Positions 7,687 through 17,177 of a stretch of 64,000 bases of DNA are shown piece after piece (position 1 is the stretch's first letter; the number at the start of each line of letters is the position of its first letter). The position numbers and the translations under genes were made by a program. Source of the stretch: Thermopolyspora sp040678635 (lineage in GTDB: Bacteria; Actinomycetota; Actinomycetes; Streptosporangiales; Streptosporangiaceae); NCBI RefSeq assembly GCF_040678635.1, contig NZ_JBFATZ010000001.1:434001-498000 (forward strand), in the 5' to 3' direction. The notes beneath the pieces were generated by a model. It was not told the DNA's origin. It saw only the letters and a program-made list of their open reading frames with translations, and did no database searches.

Positions 7687-10260
7687 TCAGCGGTAGTAGT
7701 CGGGGTAATCGGTGTCGGGGGTGCGGTGGCTGCCGCGACGGCCCCGGGGCGCCTGAATGGTCTTCTCCGAGTCGGGGGACTCGGCGTCGCCGTACATCTC
7801 CTTATAGGACGGCCAGCTTGCCTGGGAGTCGCGCTCCGGCCAGGCGACGGGGGCCGCCGGGGTTCCGCCACGGTCGATGCCGTAGTAGCCGCCCGACAGG
7901 ACGTCGTCGCCGGTGGTGCCGTCCGGGCGGCCGATGGCGCGGGACGGGCTGGTGGGCGTGCCTGTGGCCGGGGTGGGGCCGGTCACGGTGTCGGATTCGT
8001 CGATGGTGGCCCAGCCGGGGCTGACCTCGTACGACGAGCCGGCGGAGCCGACCGGGCCGGTCGGTGTGCCGGTCCGGGAGGATCCGTAGCCGTCGCTGAA
8101 GGAGGTCTGGTATCCGGCGGTGGACCAGGTCTCGCGTGAGGAGGAGGACGGCGGCGGGTCGTCGTCCAGTACGTCGCGGACCCCGGACCAGCCGGGTATG
8201 GGGGTCGGCGTGCCGGTGGGGCCGGACGGGGCGGCCGAGGCCGCCGGCGTCTGGGCCGGTGAGGCCGGGCGAGGGGAGCCCGCCGGAGAGGCCGGGGACG
8301 CGGACGGGATCGGCGGCATGGAGAAGACGCCGGTCTCCGGCAGGGCGGCGTCCGCCGGGGCGGGGCCGGTGGGCGTGGGGGTGCGGCGCATCGGCCTGCC
8401 CTGCGGCTCGGCCATGAGGCCGGCGGGGGTGGCCGACGCGGGGGGCATCGCGGGGAACGAGTCGCTGGGGGAGCGGCGCGGCTCGGGCATGCCGAGCTCG
8501 GGGGCCCCCGGTACGGCACGCGCGTCCGGCGCGCTTGGGAACTGGCCCGACGGCAGCCGCGTCCCCGGGAAGGGGGCGCCGGGCGTGCGTGGCGGTTCAC
8601 CGGCGCGCGGGCCGGGCGGGGACCCGGCGAAGGGGCCGGTGGGGGTGCGCGCGGCCTCGAAGGAGCCGCTGCCCCGGCCGGTGTCGAGCGGTGCGGAGGT
8701 GGCGCCGCCGCGGCCCTCCTGGAACGGCCCGGCGGGGGCGCGACGAGGGCCCGTGCCGCCGAGCGGATCGGCGGAGCCGCGGCGCGGCCCGGTCGTGCTC
8801 GCCGGGTCGGCCGGGGTGCGCCGCGAGGAGCCGCCCGTGCCGAGCGGATCGGACAACGGATCCGGGCGGGCGGACGCGGCGGCGGGGCGGGGCGCGCTTC
8901 GCGGTGAGCGGGTGTCCCGCTGCGGACGAGACGGAGGAACGACACTGCCGGGACCCGTGCCGCCGGGGCTCAGCGGAGCCGGTCCGGTGGGGCCGGGCAT
9001 GCCGGCGGGGCCGCCCAGCGGCGTGCGGGAAGCGGACCCGGGGCCGGGCGTGGGGCGGGTCCCCGGCCCGGTGGCCGTGGCGGGCCGGGCGGAGGGGCCG
9101 GTGGAGGCCGCCGGGCGGGCGGCGGGGCCCGAGCCGGGCACGGGGCCGGTGGCACCGCCATGGCGGACGGGACCGGTGGCGCTTCCCGGGCGTACGGGGC
9201 CGGTCGCGGGCGCCGGACCGGTCGCGGGGCCGGAGCGGCCCGCCGGGCCTGTGGCGGGAGCGGGACCGGTGGAGGTCGAGGGCCGGGGGGCCGGTCCGGC
9301 CGGGCTGAGGCCCGGGAGGGCTCCGGCGGGCGTCTGGCCGGTGGAGTTCAGGCCGGGGGTTCCCCTGGCGGGGGTCGGCCCGGTGGGGTTCAGGCCCGGG
9401 GTGGCCCTGGCCGGGGTCGGTCCGGTCGAGCTCAGCCCGGAGGTGCCCCTGGCGGGGGTCGGTCCGGAGGTGCCCCTGGCGGGGGTCGGTCCGGTCGAGC
9501 TCAGCCCGGAGGTCCCCCTGGCGGGCGTCGGCCCGGTGGGGTTCAGGCCCGGGGCGGCTCCCGCAGGGGTCTGGCCGGTCGGGCTCAGGCCCGGGGCCGC
9601 TCCGGCGGGAGTCTGCCCGGATGGGCTGGTGAAGCGGATGGTCTTCTCCTCGGCGGCGGAGGACGGCGTGGCACGGGCCGTCTCCACCAGGTCGGCGAGG
9701 TTCTTGCCGGGACGGGTGGGCAGCGGTGCCTGCACGGTCGCGGCGTTGGGATCGACCCGTTCGGCGTTGCGCGGGCCACCGAGCGCGCCACCGGGAGCGC
9801 CACCGGCACCCGCGGCGGGCGTACCGGCGGGGGAGGATTCGTCGGACGGATGGGGCGAGGCCTTCCGGGCGGCGATCGATCCGCCGAAGCCGCCCTCGTC
9901 GGCGCGTACCCGCGTCCAGTAGTCGTCGTCGTAGTCGTCGTTGTCGCCCCACTCGTCGACGCCGCGACCCTTGCGCCCGGCGGCGCGCTGAGCTGTACGG
10001 TTGCCGGTGGACGGACGCTGGGGAGCGCGTTTGGGCCCGGAGTCGGGGTCTTCGAACTTGTCGAACCCCTCGGGGAAGCTCTCGAAGAAGGTGTCCTCGG
10101 CGGGACGGCTCGACGCCCGCTTGGTCTTGCCCTCGGCCATGGCCTTGATGCGCTCGGGGGACAGGTTGCTCTCCCGCCGCTTCATGCCCCGGACGCCCGA
10201 CACCACGACTGCGACCACGAGGAACACCACGGCCCCGAGGCCCACAATGATCGCTGTCAT
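7687..10260 (-). CDS. membrane-anchored low-complexity Pro/Thr/Gly/Ala-rich protein
   Basis: An 857-residue protein with one N-terminal transmembrane helix (residues 4-24) and no signal-peptidase site, followed by a charged segment (KRRESNLSPERIKAMAEGKT) and an acidic patch GVDEWGDNDDYDDDYW. Most of the rest is disordered. It contains about eight copies of a 14-residue motif of the type GLSPTGQTPAGAAP (coding region about 9290-9640), then TGP-rich and SPR-rich tracts. The C-terminus has short ordered pieces such as DVLDDDPPPSSSSRETW and SQASWPSYKEMYGDAE. The tail probably faces the cytoplasm (inferred from positive charge after the helix). I know no function; related membrane-anchored disordered proteins are common in Streptosporangiales. 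It appears to be monocistronic. Confidence 0.75.
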   Translation of the reverse strand: MTAIIVGLGAVVFLVVAVVVSGVRGMKRRESNLSPERIKAMAEGKTKRASSRPAEDTFFESFPEGFDKFEDPDSGPKRAPQRPSTGNRTAQRAAGRKGRGVDEWGDNDDYDDDYWTRVRADEGGFGGSIAARKASPHPSDESSPAGTPAAGAGGAPGGALGGPRNAERVDPNAATVQAPLPTRPGKNLADLVETARATPSSAAEEKTIRFTSPSGQTPAGAAPGLSPTGQTPAGAAPGLNPTGPTPARGTSGLSSTGPTPARGTSGPTPARGTSGLSSTGPTPARATPGLNPTGPTPARGTPGLNSTGQTPAGALPGLSPAGPAPRPSTSTGPAPATGPAGRSGPATGPAPATGPVRPGSATGPVRHGGATGPVPGSGPAARPAASTGPSARPATATGPGTRPTPGPGSASRTPLGGPAGMPGPTGPAPLSPGGTGPGSVVPPSRPQRDTRSPRSAPRPAAASARPDPLSDPLGTGGSSRRTPADPASTTGPRRGSADPLGGTGPRRAPAGPFQEGRGGATSAPLDTGRGSGSFEAARTPTGPFAGSPPGPRAGEPPRTPGAPFPGTRLPSGQFPSAPDARAVPGAPELGMPEPRRSPSDSFPAMPPASATPAGLMAEPQGRPMRRTPTPTGPAPADAALPETGVFSMPPIPSASPASPAGSPRPASPAQTPAASAAPSGPTGTPTPIPGWSGVRDVLDDDPPPSSSSRETWSTAGYQTSFSDGYGSSRTGTPTGPVGSAGSSYEVSPGWATIDESDTVTGPTPATGTPTSPSRAIGRPDGTTGDDVLSGGYYGIDRGGTPAAPVAWPERDSQASWPSYKEMYGDAESPDSEKTIQAPRGRRGSHRTPDTDYPDYYR
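9290..9640 (-). repeat. in-gene repeat coding a 14-residue Pro/Thr motif
   Basis: Roughly 42-bp units encode variants of GLSPTGQTPAGAAP / GLNPTGPTPARGTS. One unit is shortened to GPTPARGTS, consistent with unit loss by slippage. It lies inside the disordered tail of the 857-residue membrane protein. Confidence 0.85.
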
Positions 10261-10452
10261 AGCACCATCCTCAAGGCCGAGCCGGCCATGGCCTTCCAGA
10301 GGCGCCGGTGAGACCGCGCGGCCATCAACGCGATCTTCCCCCTTCGATCACCTGCGCTCAGAGATTGGATCTGATTGTGTCCGACCACTATGACCGCTGT
10401 CACACCTTACGTGAAGATCTGATCGCCACTACAACCTCCGGTACTCAGCATG

Positions 10453-10992
10453 TCATTCGATGCCCGTCGCCGTGAGGCGTCCACGAGCAATGGTGTGATT
10501 CGCGATGGCGGGCAAGGTCTCGGTGAGCCTCGCGCCCTCCTGAAGATCCAGCCGCGAGTCGAGGGCGTAGACACTGAACCGATAGGTGTCACCGTCGCGG
10601 CAGGGCGCATCGTACCCGACCTTGCCGCTGGTCACCCGGCCCTGGCGGGCGCCCTGGGGCACGGCGCTCTCGACCAGCACCGTGGTGCGGAAGTCGACGT
10701 TGAACACCACCCAGTGCACCGACGAGCCGTCCGAGGAGCCGTCGTCGACCACCAAGGCGATCGACTTGGCCGTGGCGGGAATGTTGGACCAGCGCAGCGG
10801 GGGGTTGCCCACCCCTCCGCACGCGTACTCCTTCGGCAGGGGCGCGCCGTTGCGGAACTGCGAGCTGGAGACGGTCACCGAGTCGACCGGCCGATCCGCC
10901 CCCACGGCACCGCAGCCGGACACGGCGGTGACCCCTATGGTCACGCCCACCACGGCAGAACGCGCGCGTCCGGCCAATCTCGGCTGCCCCAT
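10453..10992 (-). CDS. YbhB/YbcL-type PEBP lipoprotein
   Basis: A 179-residue phosphatidylethanolamine-binding (Raf-kinase-inhibitor-like) protein. The start at 10992 gives a lipoprotein signal peptide ending in the lipobox VSGC (Cys27). The mature part has the family motifs YACGGVGNPPLRWSNIP, SIALVVDDGSSDGSSVHWVV (the Asp-His ligand-pocket segment) and YRFSVYALD. A longer reading from 11040 is open but would bury the signal peptide. Bacterial PEBP proteins bind small anionic ligands and their role is poorly defined. It is expected on the outer face of the membrane. It is divergent from the AfsR-like gene at 11140, with about 150 bp between them. Confidence 0.88.
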   Translation of the reverse strand: MGQPRLAGRARSAVVGVTIGVTAVSGCGAVGADRPVDSVTVSSSQFRNGAPLPKEYACGGVGNPPLRWSNIPATAKSIALVVDDGSSDGSSVHWVVFNVDFRTTVLVESAVPQGARQGRVTSGKVGYDAPCRDGDTYRFSVYALDSRLDLQEGARLTETLPAIANHTIARGRLTATGIE

Positions 10993-11139
10993 GACCGACG
11001 ATGCTACGCGGAACTCGCCACCATGCTGACCCGATCCCACTCATCGGTGTCATCGACGACACGCATCGGTGTCATCGACGTGCACGGACAAGTCCTGCGA
11101 TCAGCCAGAATCTAGGCAGGAGACGCGTCCTGCGAGGGG

Positions 11140-14100
11140 GTGAGATTGCCCACAGAGGTAAGTTTCGCGATTCTCGGCCCCCTTGAGGTCCGCCGGGACG
11201 GCCAGGCAGTCGAGATCGGCGGCCAGCGGCTGCGTGCCCTGCTCGCCCTGCTGTTGCTGACGCCGGGCCGTACCGTGCCGACCCAGACGCTCATCTCCGG
11301 CGTGTGGGAGGACCGCCCGCCGAGCGGCGTCGGCAACGCCCTGCAGGCCCTGGTCTCCCGGCTGCGCGCCGCCCTCCGCGCCGACCGCGGCCTGGTCGTC
11401 GCCGAGCCGCACGGGTACCGGCTGTCGGTGCCCCCCGGCGACGTGGACGCCCACGCGTTCGCCCGCCTCGCCCGCGCCGGCCGCGCCGCGCTCGGCGACG
11501 GCGACGCCGCACGGGCCGCCGCGACGCTGCGCGAGGCGCTGCGGCTGTGGCGCGGCCCGGCGCTGCCCGAGTTGTCCGGCACCGAGGTCGGCGGCGCCGA
11601 GATCGCCCGGCTGGAACAGCTCCGGCTCGCCGCGATCGAGGACCGCGTCGAGGCGGACCTGCGGCTGGGCGCACACGACGGCCTCCCCGCAGAAATCACC
11701 CGGCTGATCGCCGCCCACCCGCTCCGCGAGCGGCTGCGCGGTCAGTTGATGCGCGCCCTGTACGAGTCCGGCCGCCAGGTGGAGGCCCTCGCCGCCTACG
11801 AGGAGGCCAGGGCGTACTTCGCCGATCGGCTCGGCGCCGACCCTTCGCCCGAACTGGCCGAACTACACCTGGCGATGCTTCGCCGCGAGCACAAACCGCC
11901 CACCCCGCCCCGACCACCCCACGCCGTCACCTCCGGACCGTCCCCCGCCTCGCCCCTTCCGCCTGCCTCGCTGCCGTCTCCCGCATCGGCTCCCGGGTCG
12001 GCCCCTGGGTCGGCCTCTGTGCCCCTTGCTGATTCGGCGTCTCTGTCTGGGTCGGCTGCTGGGTCGGCTGGGGTGTCCTTCCCTTCGCCGGGTTCCGGGT
12101 CGTCTCCCGCCTCATCTCTTCCATCTGGCTCGGTGCCGTCTCCCACGTCGGCTCCCGGGTCGGCCCCTGGGTCGGCCTCTGTGCCGCCTGCTGATTCGGC
12201 GTCTCTGTCTGGGTCGGCTGCTGGGTCGGCTGGGGTGTCCTTCCCTTCGCCGGGTTCCGGGTCGGCCCCTGCCTCGTCTGTTCCGTCTGGTTCGGTGCCG
12301 TCTCCCGCGTCGGCCTCCGCCTCGGGGCCCGGTTCGGCCTCTGTGCCGCCTGCTCAGTCGGCGTCTCCGCTCGGGTCGGCTGCCGGGTCGGCTGCCGCGT
12401 CATTCCCTCCGCCGGGCTCCGGGTCGCCCTTCGCGTCCGCCCCCGTACCGTCTGCCGAATCGGTACTTCCGTCGGCGTCCCCCACGGCGGGTCCCCCCAC
12501 GCCTGCGGCCGTCCGTGTCGGCAACCTGCGTGCCCGTCTCACCAGCTTCGTCGGCCGCGAGCAGGAGGTCGAGCGGGTCGGCCGCCTGCTCGCCGAGCGG
12601 CGGCTGGTCACCCTGGTCGGGCCCGGTGGGGCGGGCAAGACCCGGCTCGCGGTGGAGTCCGCCGACGCGATCGGCGACCGCATGCCCGACGGGGTGTGGC
12701 TGGTGGAACTGGCCCCCCTACGCGACGAGGTCGAGATCCCCCAGGCGGTGCTGGCCGCGCTGGGCCTGCGTGACATGACCCCGGTCGCCTCCCCGCGCGG
12801 CCCCACGTCCCGTTCACCCGAGGGCGGCGATCCGGTGAGCCGGCTGGTGACGCTGCTCGGCGCGCGCACCACGCTGCTCGTGCTCGACAACTGCGAGCAC
12901 CTGGTGGACGGCGCCGCCCGGCTCGCCGACCGGCTGCTGGCCGAGTGTCCCGGCGTGCGCGTGCTGGCCACCAGCCGGGAGCCGCTCGGCATCACCGGCG
13001 AGACGCTGCTGACGGTGCCGCCGCTGGGCCTGCCGGCTCCCGACGATCCGGACGCGCGGGAGTCTCCGGCGGTCCGGCTGTTCCTGGATCGGGCATCCGG
13101 CGTACGGCCCGGCCACCGCATCGACGACCCTACGGCGGTGGTGCGCATCTGCCGGGCGCTCGACGGGCTGCCGCTGGCGATCGAGCTCGCCGCGGCGCGG
13201 TTGCGCTCCCTGTCCGCCGAGCAGATCGCCGCCCGGCTCGGCGACCGGTTCCGGCTGCTGACCGGCGGGAGCCGTACGGCCCTGCCCCGGCACCAGACGC
13301 TGCGCGCGGTCGTCGAGTGGAGCTGGGAGCTGCTGGACGAGCAGGAGCTGCGGCTGGTACGGCGGCTCGCCGTGTTCGCGGGCGGCGCCACCCTGGAGAC
13401 GATCGAGGGCGTCTGCGCCGGGGACGGCCTGCACGAGGACGACATCCTCGACGTGCTGGCCCGCCTGGTCGACAAGTCGCTGGTCGTCATGGAGGAGCGG
13501 GACGGCGTCCCCCGCTACCGCATGCTGGAGACAATCCGGGCGTACGCCTCGGAACGGCTCGTCGAGGCGGGCGAGGAGGATCGCTACCGGCTGGCCCACG
13601 CGCGCCGCTTCCTCGACCTGGCCACGACCGCCGAGCCGCATCTGCGGCGGCACGAGCAGATCGAGTGGCTTGAGACGCTGTCGAGCGAACACGACAACCT
13701 GACCGGCGCGCTGCACTGGGCGATGACCGCCGGACGCGCCGAACTGGCCGCCGCGATCACCGGCGAGCTGCTGTGGTACTGGTGGCTGATCGGTCACCGG
13801 GCCGAGGGAGCCCGGTGGGCGAGGGCCGTCCTGCGCCTGGTGCGGGAGAGCGGCGCGTCCGTCGATCCGCGGGACCTCGCGCTGCTGTACGTGGGTTTCG
13901 CCATCAACGGCCAGGGCGCCGGGCTGCCGCCGGACGAGGAGATCCGCGCATCGCTGGAGGAGGCGGCGCGGCTGGGGCGCGAGCACGGCCACCGCAACCC
14001 GCTGTCGATGCTCGCCGACCCGATCCTGGCGGTGATGACCTGGAACGAGGAGCTTGAGGAGCCGATCGCGGACCTCGTCCCGCATCCCGACCCCTGGGTC

Positions 14101-14967
14101 CGCGCGGTCGCCCGGATGTTCCGGGCCTACCTGTGGCTGAACTTCGGCCGGATCGCCGAGGCGGAACCGGAGGCGGAGCATGCGGTGCGGCTGTTCCGGG
14201 AGACGGGCGACCGGTGGGGCATCGGCATGTGCCTGTCGGCCCTCGCCGGGATCCACCTGCTGCGCGGCAACTTCCGCCAGGCCGTCGCGGTGCTGAAGGA
14301 GACGCTGGACCTCACCGCGGCGATGGGCAATCAGGAGGATCTGCCGCACATCCGCTGCACGATCGCCATGGCGGTCTACGTGGCCGGTGACCGGGAGCGC
14401 GCGCTGGCCCACTTGGAGGAGGCCGAACGGCTCTACGAGAAGGTGCGTGACGAGGTCGGCATGTCCTTCCTGCACCACGTCCGCGGCGAGATCGCCCGTT
14501 GGGAGGGCGACCTGGACAAGGCCCGACGTGAGTACGCCACCGCGGCCACGGCGATGCCCCACATCCGTCGCGTCGCACCCCAGCAGGTCTCGCTGGTGCT
14601 GCTCGGCCATGCCTTCCTGGCCCTGGAGGAAAACGACCTGCCCCGCGCCGGTCGTCTGCTCGAAGACGCGCTCGACGGGGCCATCGAAAGCATGGACGGC
14701 CAGGTACTGGCGGCCAACGCCGTCGGCGCCGCCGCCCTCGCCCTGGCCCGGGGCGAGCCACGGAAGGCCGCGACCATGCTCGGAGTAGGCCACCGCCTCC
14801 GCGGCAGCCACGACCCCGCGAGCCTCGACTGCGTCCGCGTCGTCGACCAGACGAAGGCAACCCTCGGCCCTGCCTTCGACACGGAATACGAGCGCGGACG
14901 CGCCCTGCCCCGCGATGAGGCCCTTGCTCTGCTCACGGCTGATGTCTTGGCTCCTCATGTTTCGTGA
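11140..14967 (+). CDS. AfsR/SARP-family transcriptional activator with NB-ARC and TPR domains
   Basis: A 1275-residue regulator. Residues 5-90: OmpR-type winged helix (FAILGPLEVRRDG...LRALLALLLLTPGRTV). Residues 95-245: bacterial transcriptional activation domain (BTAD). Residues 252-458: a Ser/Pro/Ala/Gly-rich linker built from 54-residue repeats. Residues 462-800: STAND-type NTPase with Walker A GPGGAGKT near 494 and Walker B TTLLVLDNCEH. From about 870: TPR-like helices. Such proteins activate secondary-metabolite or morphological genes on an ATP-dependent signal. No biosynthetic cluster is adjacent; the convergent DrrAB-type exporter is the only plausible local target. The start could be GTG 11140 or TTG 11146; GAGGGG at 11134-11139 is better spaced for the latter. 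Confidence 0.9.
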   Translation: MRLPTEVSFAILGPLEVRRDGQAVEIGGQRLRALLALLLLTPGRTVPTQTLISGVWEDRPPSGVGNALQALVSRLRAALRADRGLVVAEPHGYRLSVPPGDVDAHAFARLARAGRAALGDGDAARAAATLREALRLWRGPALPELSGTEVGGAEIARLEQLRLAAIEDRVEADLRLGAHDGLPAEITRLIAAHPLRERLRGQLMRALYESGRQVEALAAYEEARAYFADRLGADPSPELAELHLAMLRREHKPPTPPRPPHAVTSGPSPASPLPPASLPSPASAPGSAPGSASVPLADSASLSGSAAGSAGVSFPSPGSGSSPASSLPSGSVPSPTSAPGSAPGSASVPPADSASLSGSAAGSAGVSFPSPGSGSAPASSVPSGSVPSPASASASGPGSASVPPAQSASPLGSAAGSAAASFPPPGSGSPFASAPVPSAESVLPSASPTAGPPTPAAVRVGNLRARLTSFVGREQEVERVGRLLAERRLVTLVGPGGAGKTRLAVESADAIGDRMPDGVWLVELAPLRDEVEIPQAVLAALGLRDMTPVASPRGPTSRSPEGGDPVSRLVTLLGARTTLLVLDNCEHLVDGAARLADRLLAECPGVRVLATSREPLGITGETLLTVPPLGLPAPDDPDARESPAVRLFLDRASGVRPGHRIDDPTAVVRICRALDGLPLAIELAAARLRSLSAEQIAARLGDRFRLLTGGSRTALPRHQTLRAVVEWSWELLDEQELRLVRRLAVFAGGATLETIEGVCAGDGLHEDDILDVLARLVDKSLVVMEERDGVPRYRMLETIRAYASERLVEAGEEDRYRLAHARRFLDLATTAEPHLRRHEQIEWLETLSSEHDNLTGALHWAMTAGRAELAAAITGELLWYWWLIGHRAEGARWARAVLRLVRESGASVDPRDLALLYVGFAINGQGAGLPPDEEIRASLEEAARLGREHGHRNPLSMLADPILAVMTWNEELEEPIADLVPHPDPWVRAVARMFRAYLWLNFGRIAEAEPEAEHAVRLFRETGDRWGIGMCLSALAGIHLLRGNFRQAVAVLKETLDLTAAMGNQEDLPHIRCTIAMAVYVAGDRERALAHLEEAERLYEKVRDEVGMSFLHHVRGEIARWEGDLDKARREYATAATAMPHIRRVAPQQVSLVLLGHAFLALEENDLPRAGRLLEDALDGAIESMDGQVLAANAVGAAALALARGEPRKAATMLGVGHRLRGSHDPASLDCVRVVDQTKATLGPAFDTEYERGRALPRDEALALLTADVLAPHVS
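11987..12470 (+). repeat. 162-bp in-frame tandem repeat, about 3 units, in the AfsR-like linker
   Basis: The segment beginning CGGCTCCCGGGTCGG recurs at 11987 and 12149, and in degenerate form at 12311, an exact 162-bp (54-codon) spacing. Units 1 and 2 are almost identical, which implies recent duplication. Codons here end in T far more often (TCT, GCT, CCT) than in the flanking BTAD and ATPase domains. Confidence 0.9.
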
Positions 14968-15000
14968 CGCCATGATCCGGGGTGCGGCCGGGAAGCGAAT

Positions 15001-15044
15001 GGCCGGTGCCGGAGGCGATCGGTCGATCGGCTTCGGCACCGGCC
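15001..15044. terminator. bidirectional terminator between convergent afsR-like and exporter genes
   Basis: Arms GGCCGGTGCCGGAG (15001-15014) and CTTCGGCACCGGCC (15031-15044) form a 14-bp stem with one G-U pair. It lies 34 bp past the AfsR-like stop and 37 bp past the exporter permease stop, so it can serve both. Confidence 0.75.
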
Positions 15045-15080
15045 CGGGGATCGCCGGCCCGTTGTCGGGCGTGGCGGAGG

Positions 15081-15893
15081 TTACGTGCGTCGGAAGGCGC
15101 GGACGGACAGGGGGAGGAAGACGAGGACGAGTGCTGCGGCCCAGAGCAGGGACGGGGTGATGTTCTCGGCGACCGGGCCGCCGCTGAGCAGGCCGCGGAT
15201 CGTGTCGGCCAGGAAGGTGACCGGGTTGACCTCGACCCAGGTCTGCAGCCAGTCGGGCAGGGTGTCGAGCGGCACGAACGCGTTGCTGGTGAAGGTGATC
15301 GGCATCATCGTGGAGAAGGCCACGATTTGCACCTTCTCAGGATCCGACGCCTTGAGGCCGATCAGGACCGACATCCAGGACATCGCAAGGGCGAAGGTGA
15401 GCAGCAGCGCCAGGGAGCCGACGACGCCGAGGACTCCGGTGTGCACGCGGAACCCCAGGATCATGCCGAGGCCGAGGAACAGGGCGAACGCCCACACCTG
15501 CTTGAGGGTGTCGGCCACGATGCGGCCAGCCAGGGGGGCGACGCGGGAGATCGGCAGGCTGCGCAGCCGGTCGAACACGCCCTTCTTGATGTCGGTGTTG
15601 AGGCCGAGCGCCGTGCTCAGCGTGGCGAACAGCATGTTCTGCACGATCAAACCCGGCAGCGAGAACTGCAGGTAGTCCCCGGTCGAACCGGCGATCGCAC
15701 CGCCGAACACGTAGGTGAACAGCAGCAGGAACATGATGGGCTGCACCGACAGGTCGAGCAGTTCCATCGGGTTGTGCTTGACCTGCACGAGACTGCGCCA
15801 GGCCAAGGTCATCGTGTGTCGCAGCGTGCCCAGCGGGCCGATGCGCTGCGCCGCCCGATAGGCGGTCGGCGCCTCCTGCGCGATCGCGGTCAT
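15081..15893 (-). CDS. ABC-2 type transporter permease, DrrB-like
   Basis: A 270-residue integral membrane protein with six predicted helices, of the ABC-2/DrrB family. Diagnostic stretches are HNPMELLDLSVQPIMFLLLF near the N-terminus, the amphipathic coupling region IKKGVFDRLRSLPISRVAPL, and FTSNAFVPLDTLPDWLQTW in the last extracellular loop. It pairs with the ATPase encoded just upstream: the start codon overlaps the ATPase stop by 4 bp (ATGA at 15890-15893), so translation is coupled. It probably exports a hydrophobic compound such as a drug or lipid. The substrate is not inferable. Confidence 0.92.
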   Translation of the reverse strand: MTAIAQEAPTAYRAAQRIGPLGTLRHTMTLAWRSLVQVKHNPMELLDLSVQPIMFLLLFTYVFGGAIAGSTGDYLQFSLPGLIVQNMLFATLSTALGLNTDIKKGVFDRLRSLPISRVAPLAGRIVADTLKQVWAFALFLGLGMILGFRVHTGVLGVVGSLALLLTFALAMSWMSVLIGLKASDPEKVQIVAFSTMMPITFTSNAFVPLDTLPDWLQTWVEVNPVTFLADTIRGLLSGGPVAENITPSLLWAAALVLVFLPLSVRAFRRT

Positions 15894-16864
15894 GCGGCCC
15901 TCCCCTCCTGAGCCGCGGCGTCGCCCGGCTCCTCCTCGGCGCGGTGCCCGGTCAGGGCGAGGAAGACCTCGTCCAGGGTGGACTTGCGCAGTGACAGCTC
16001 CGTGGCGATCACGCCCAGGTCGTCCAGCCGTCGGACGATCAGCGGCACGAGGGCGGGATCGGTGAGATTCGCCGTGGCCTGGCCGCCCGCCGTGTCGGGC
16101 GCGGTGCCGGCCACGTCGGCGATGACCTGCGCGACCAGGTCGAGATGCTCGGCCCGCCGTGGGCGCACCTGGAGCACCTGGGCGCCGGTGGTCGCCTTCA
16201 GCTCGTCGGAGGTGCCCTTGGCGATGACCCTGCCGTGGTCGAACACGACGATGTCATCCGCGAGTTGGTCGGCCTCCTCCAGATACTGCGTGGTGAGCAG
16301 CACCGTCACGCCGTCGGCCATCAGGCCGCGCACCACGTCCCACAACTCGGTACGGCTGCGCGGGTCGAGCCCGGTCGTCGGCTCGTCCAGGAACAGGATC
16401 CGGGGCCGCCCCACCAGGCTGGCCGCCAGGTCCAATCGGCGGCGCATGCCGCCCGAGTACGTCTTGGCGGCCCTCCCGGCCGCGTCGGTCAGGTCGAAAC
16501 GCTCCAGCAACTCGGCCGCCCGCCGCTTGGCGTCGGCGCGGGACAGGTCGAGCAGGCGGCCGATCATCACCAGGTTCTCCGCGCCGGTCAGCGTCTCGTC
16601 GACCGCCGCGTACTGACCGGTCAGGCCGATCAGCGAACGCACCTGGTGGGCCTGCCTGACCACGTCGAACCCGCCCACGGTCGCCCGGCCGCCGTCCGGC
16701 CGGAGCAGCGTGGCGAGGATGCGCACGGCGGTCGTCTTCCCCGCGCCGTTCGGCCCGAGCACGCCGAGCAACCTTCCCTGCGGCACGACCAGATCGACGC
16801 CGTCGAGGGCCCGCGTCTCGCCGTAGCGCTTGGCGAGCCCTTCGGCCTCAATGGCGTTTTGCAT
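15890..16864 (-). CDS. daunorubicin-resistance-type ABC transporter ATP-binding protein, DrrA-like
   Basis: A 324-residue ABC ATPase with Walker A GPNGAGKT (residues 37-44), signature YSGGMRRRLDLAASL, Walker B ILFLDEPTTGLD and a switch histidine region. The C-terminal 100 residues form the DrrA-type regulatory tail (LSLRKSTLDEVFLALTGH). The start at 16864 has GAAGGAG 9 bp upstream. It forms a two-gene operon with the DrrB-like permease. The 520-bp region upstream carries inverted and direct repeats that may be regulatory. Confidence 0.94.
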   Translation of the reverse strand: MQNAIEAEGLAKRYGETRALDGVDLVVPQGRLLGVLGPNGAGKTTAVRILATLLRPDGGRATVGGFDVVRQAHQVRSLIGLTGQYAAVDETLTGAENLVMIGRLLDLSRADAKRRAAELLERFDLTDAAGRAAKTYSGGMRRRLDLAASLVGRPRILFLDEPTTGLDPRSRTELWDVVRGLMADGVTVLLTTQYLEEADQLADDIVVFDHGRVIAKGTSDELKATTGAQVLQVRPRRAEHLDLVAQVIADVAGTAPDTAGGQATANLTDPALVPLIVRRLDDLGVIATELSLRKSTLDEVFLALTGHRAEEEPGDAAAQEGRAA

Positions 16865-17112
16865 CGCACGAACTCCTTCTGCATGTAGTCGCCGCCATGC
16901 TGCCAGTCACCACTGACAGAATCCTGAGCGGCGGCTGACGGCCGCGGGCGTTCGCTGACAGGGCCGCAATGCCGGACGGCTGTAGGCGATCAATGGCGGT
17001 CCGGCGAGCGCCGGTCGGTCGACGGCGTTCGCTGATCGCTTACGGGCGCGAAATGCCGGGCGGCCGTTGGCGATGGTCTCTGCTGGTTCGGCGAGCGTCG
17101 GCCGACGGCGCC

Positions 17113-17177
17113 GCACGTGCGCTGACGCGCTGACGACCACGACCCGCCGTGCGCGTCGGCGATGTCAGCGCACGTGC
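17113..17177. promoter_or_regulatory. perfect 14-bp inverted repeat with a CACGTG core in each arm
   Basis: Arms GCACGTGCGCTGAC (17113-17126) and GTCAGCGCACGTGC (17164-17177) are exact reverse complements separated by 37 nt. Each arm includes the self-palindrome GCACGTGC, so the structure is two facing binding-site-like half units. It lies in the divergent promoter region of the exporter and PH-domain operons and could be an operator pair for a dimeric regulator. Confidence 0.55.
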
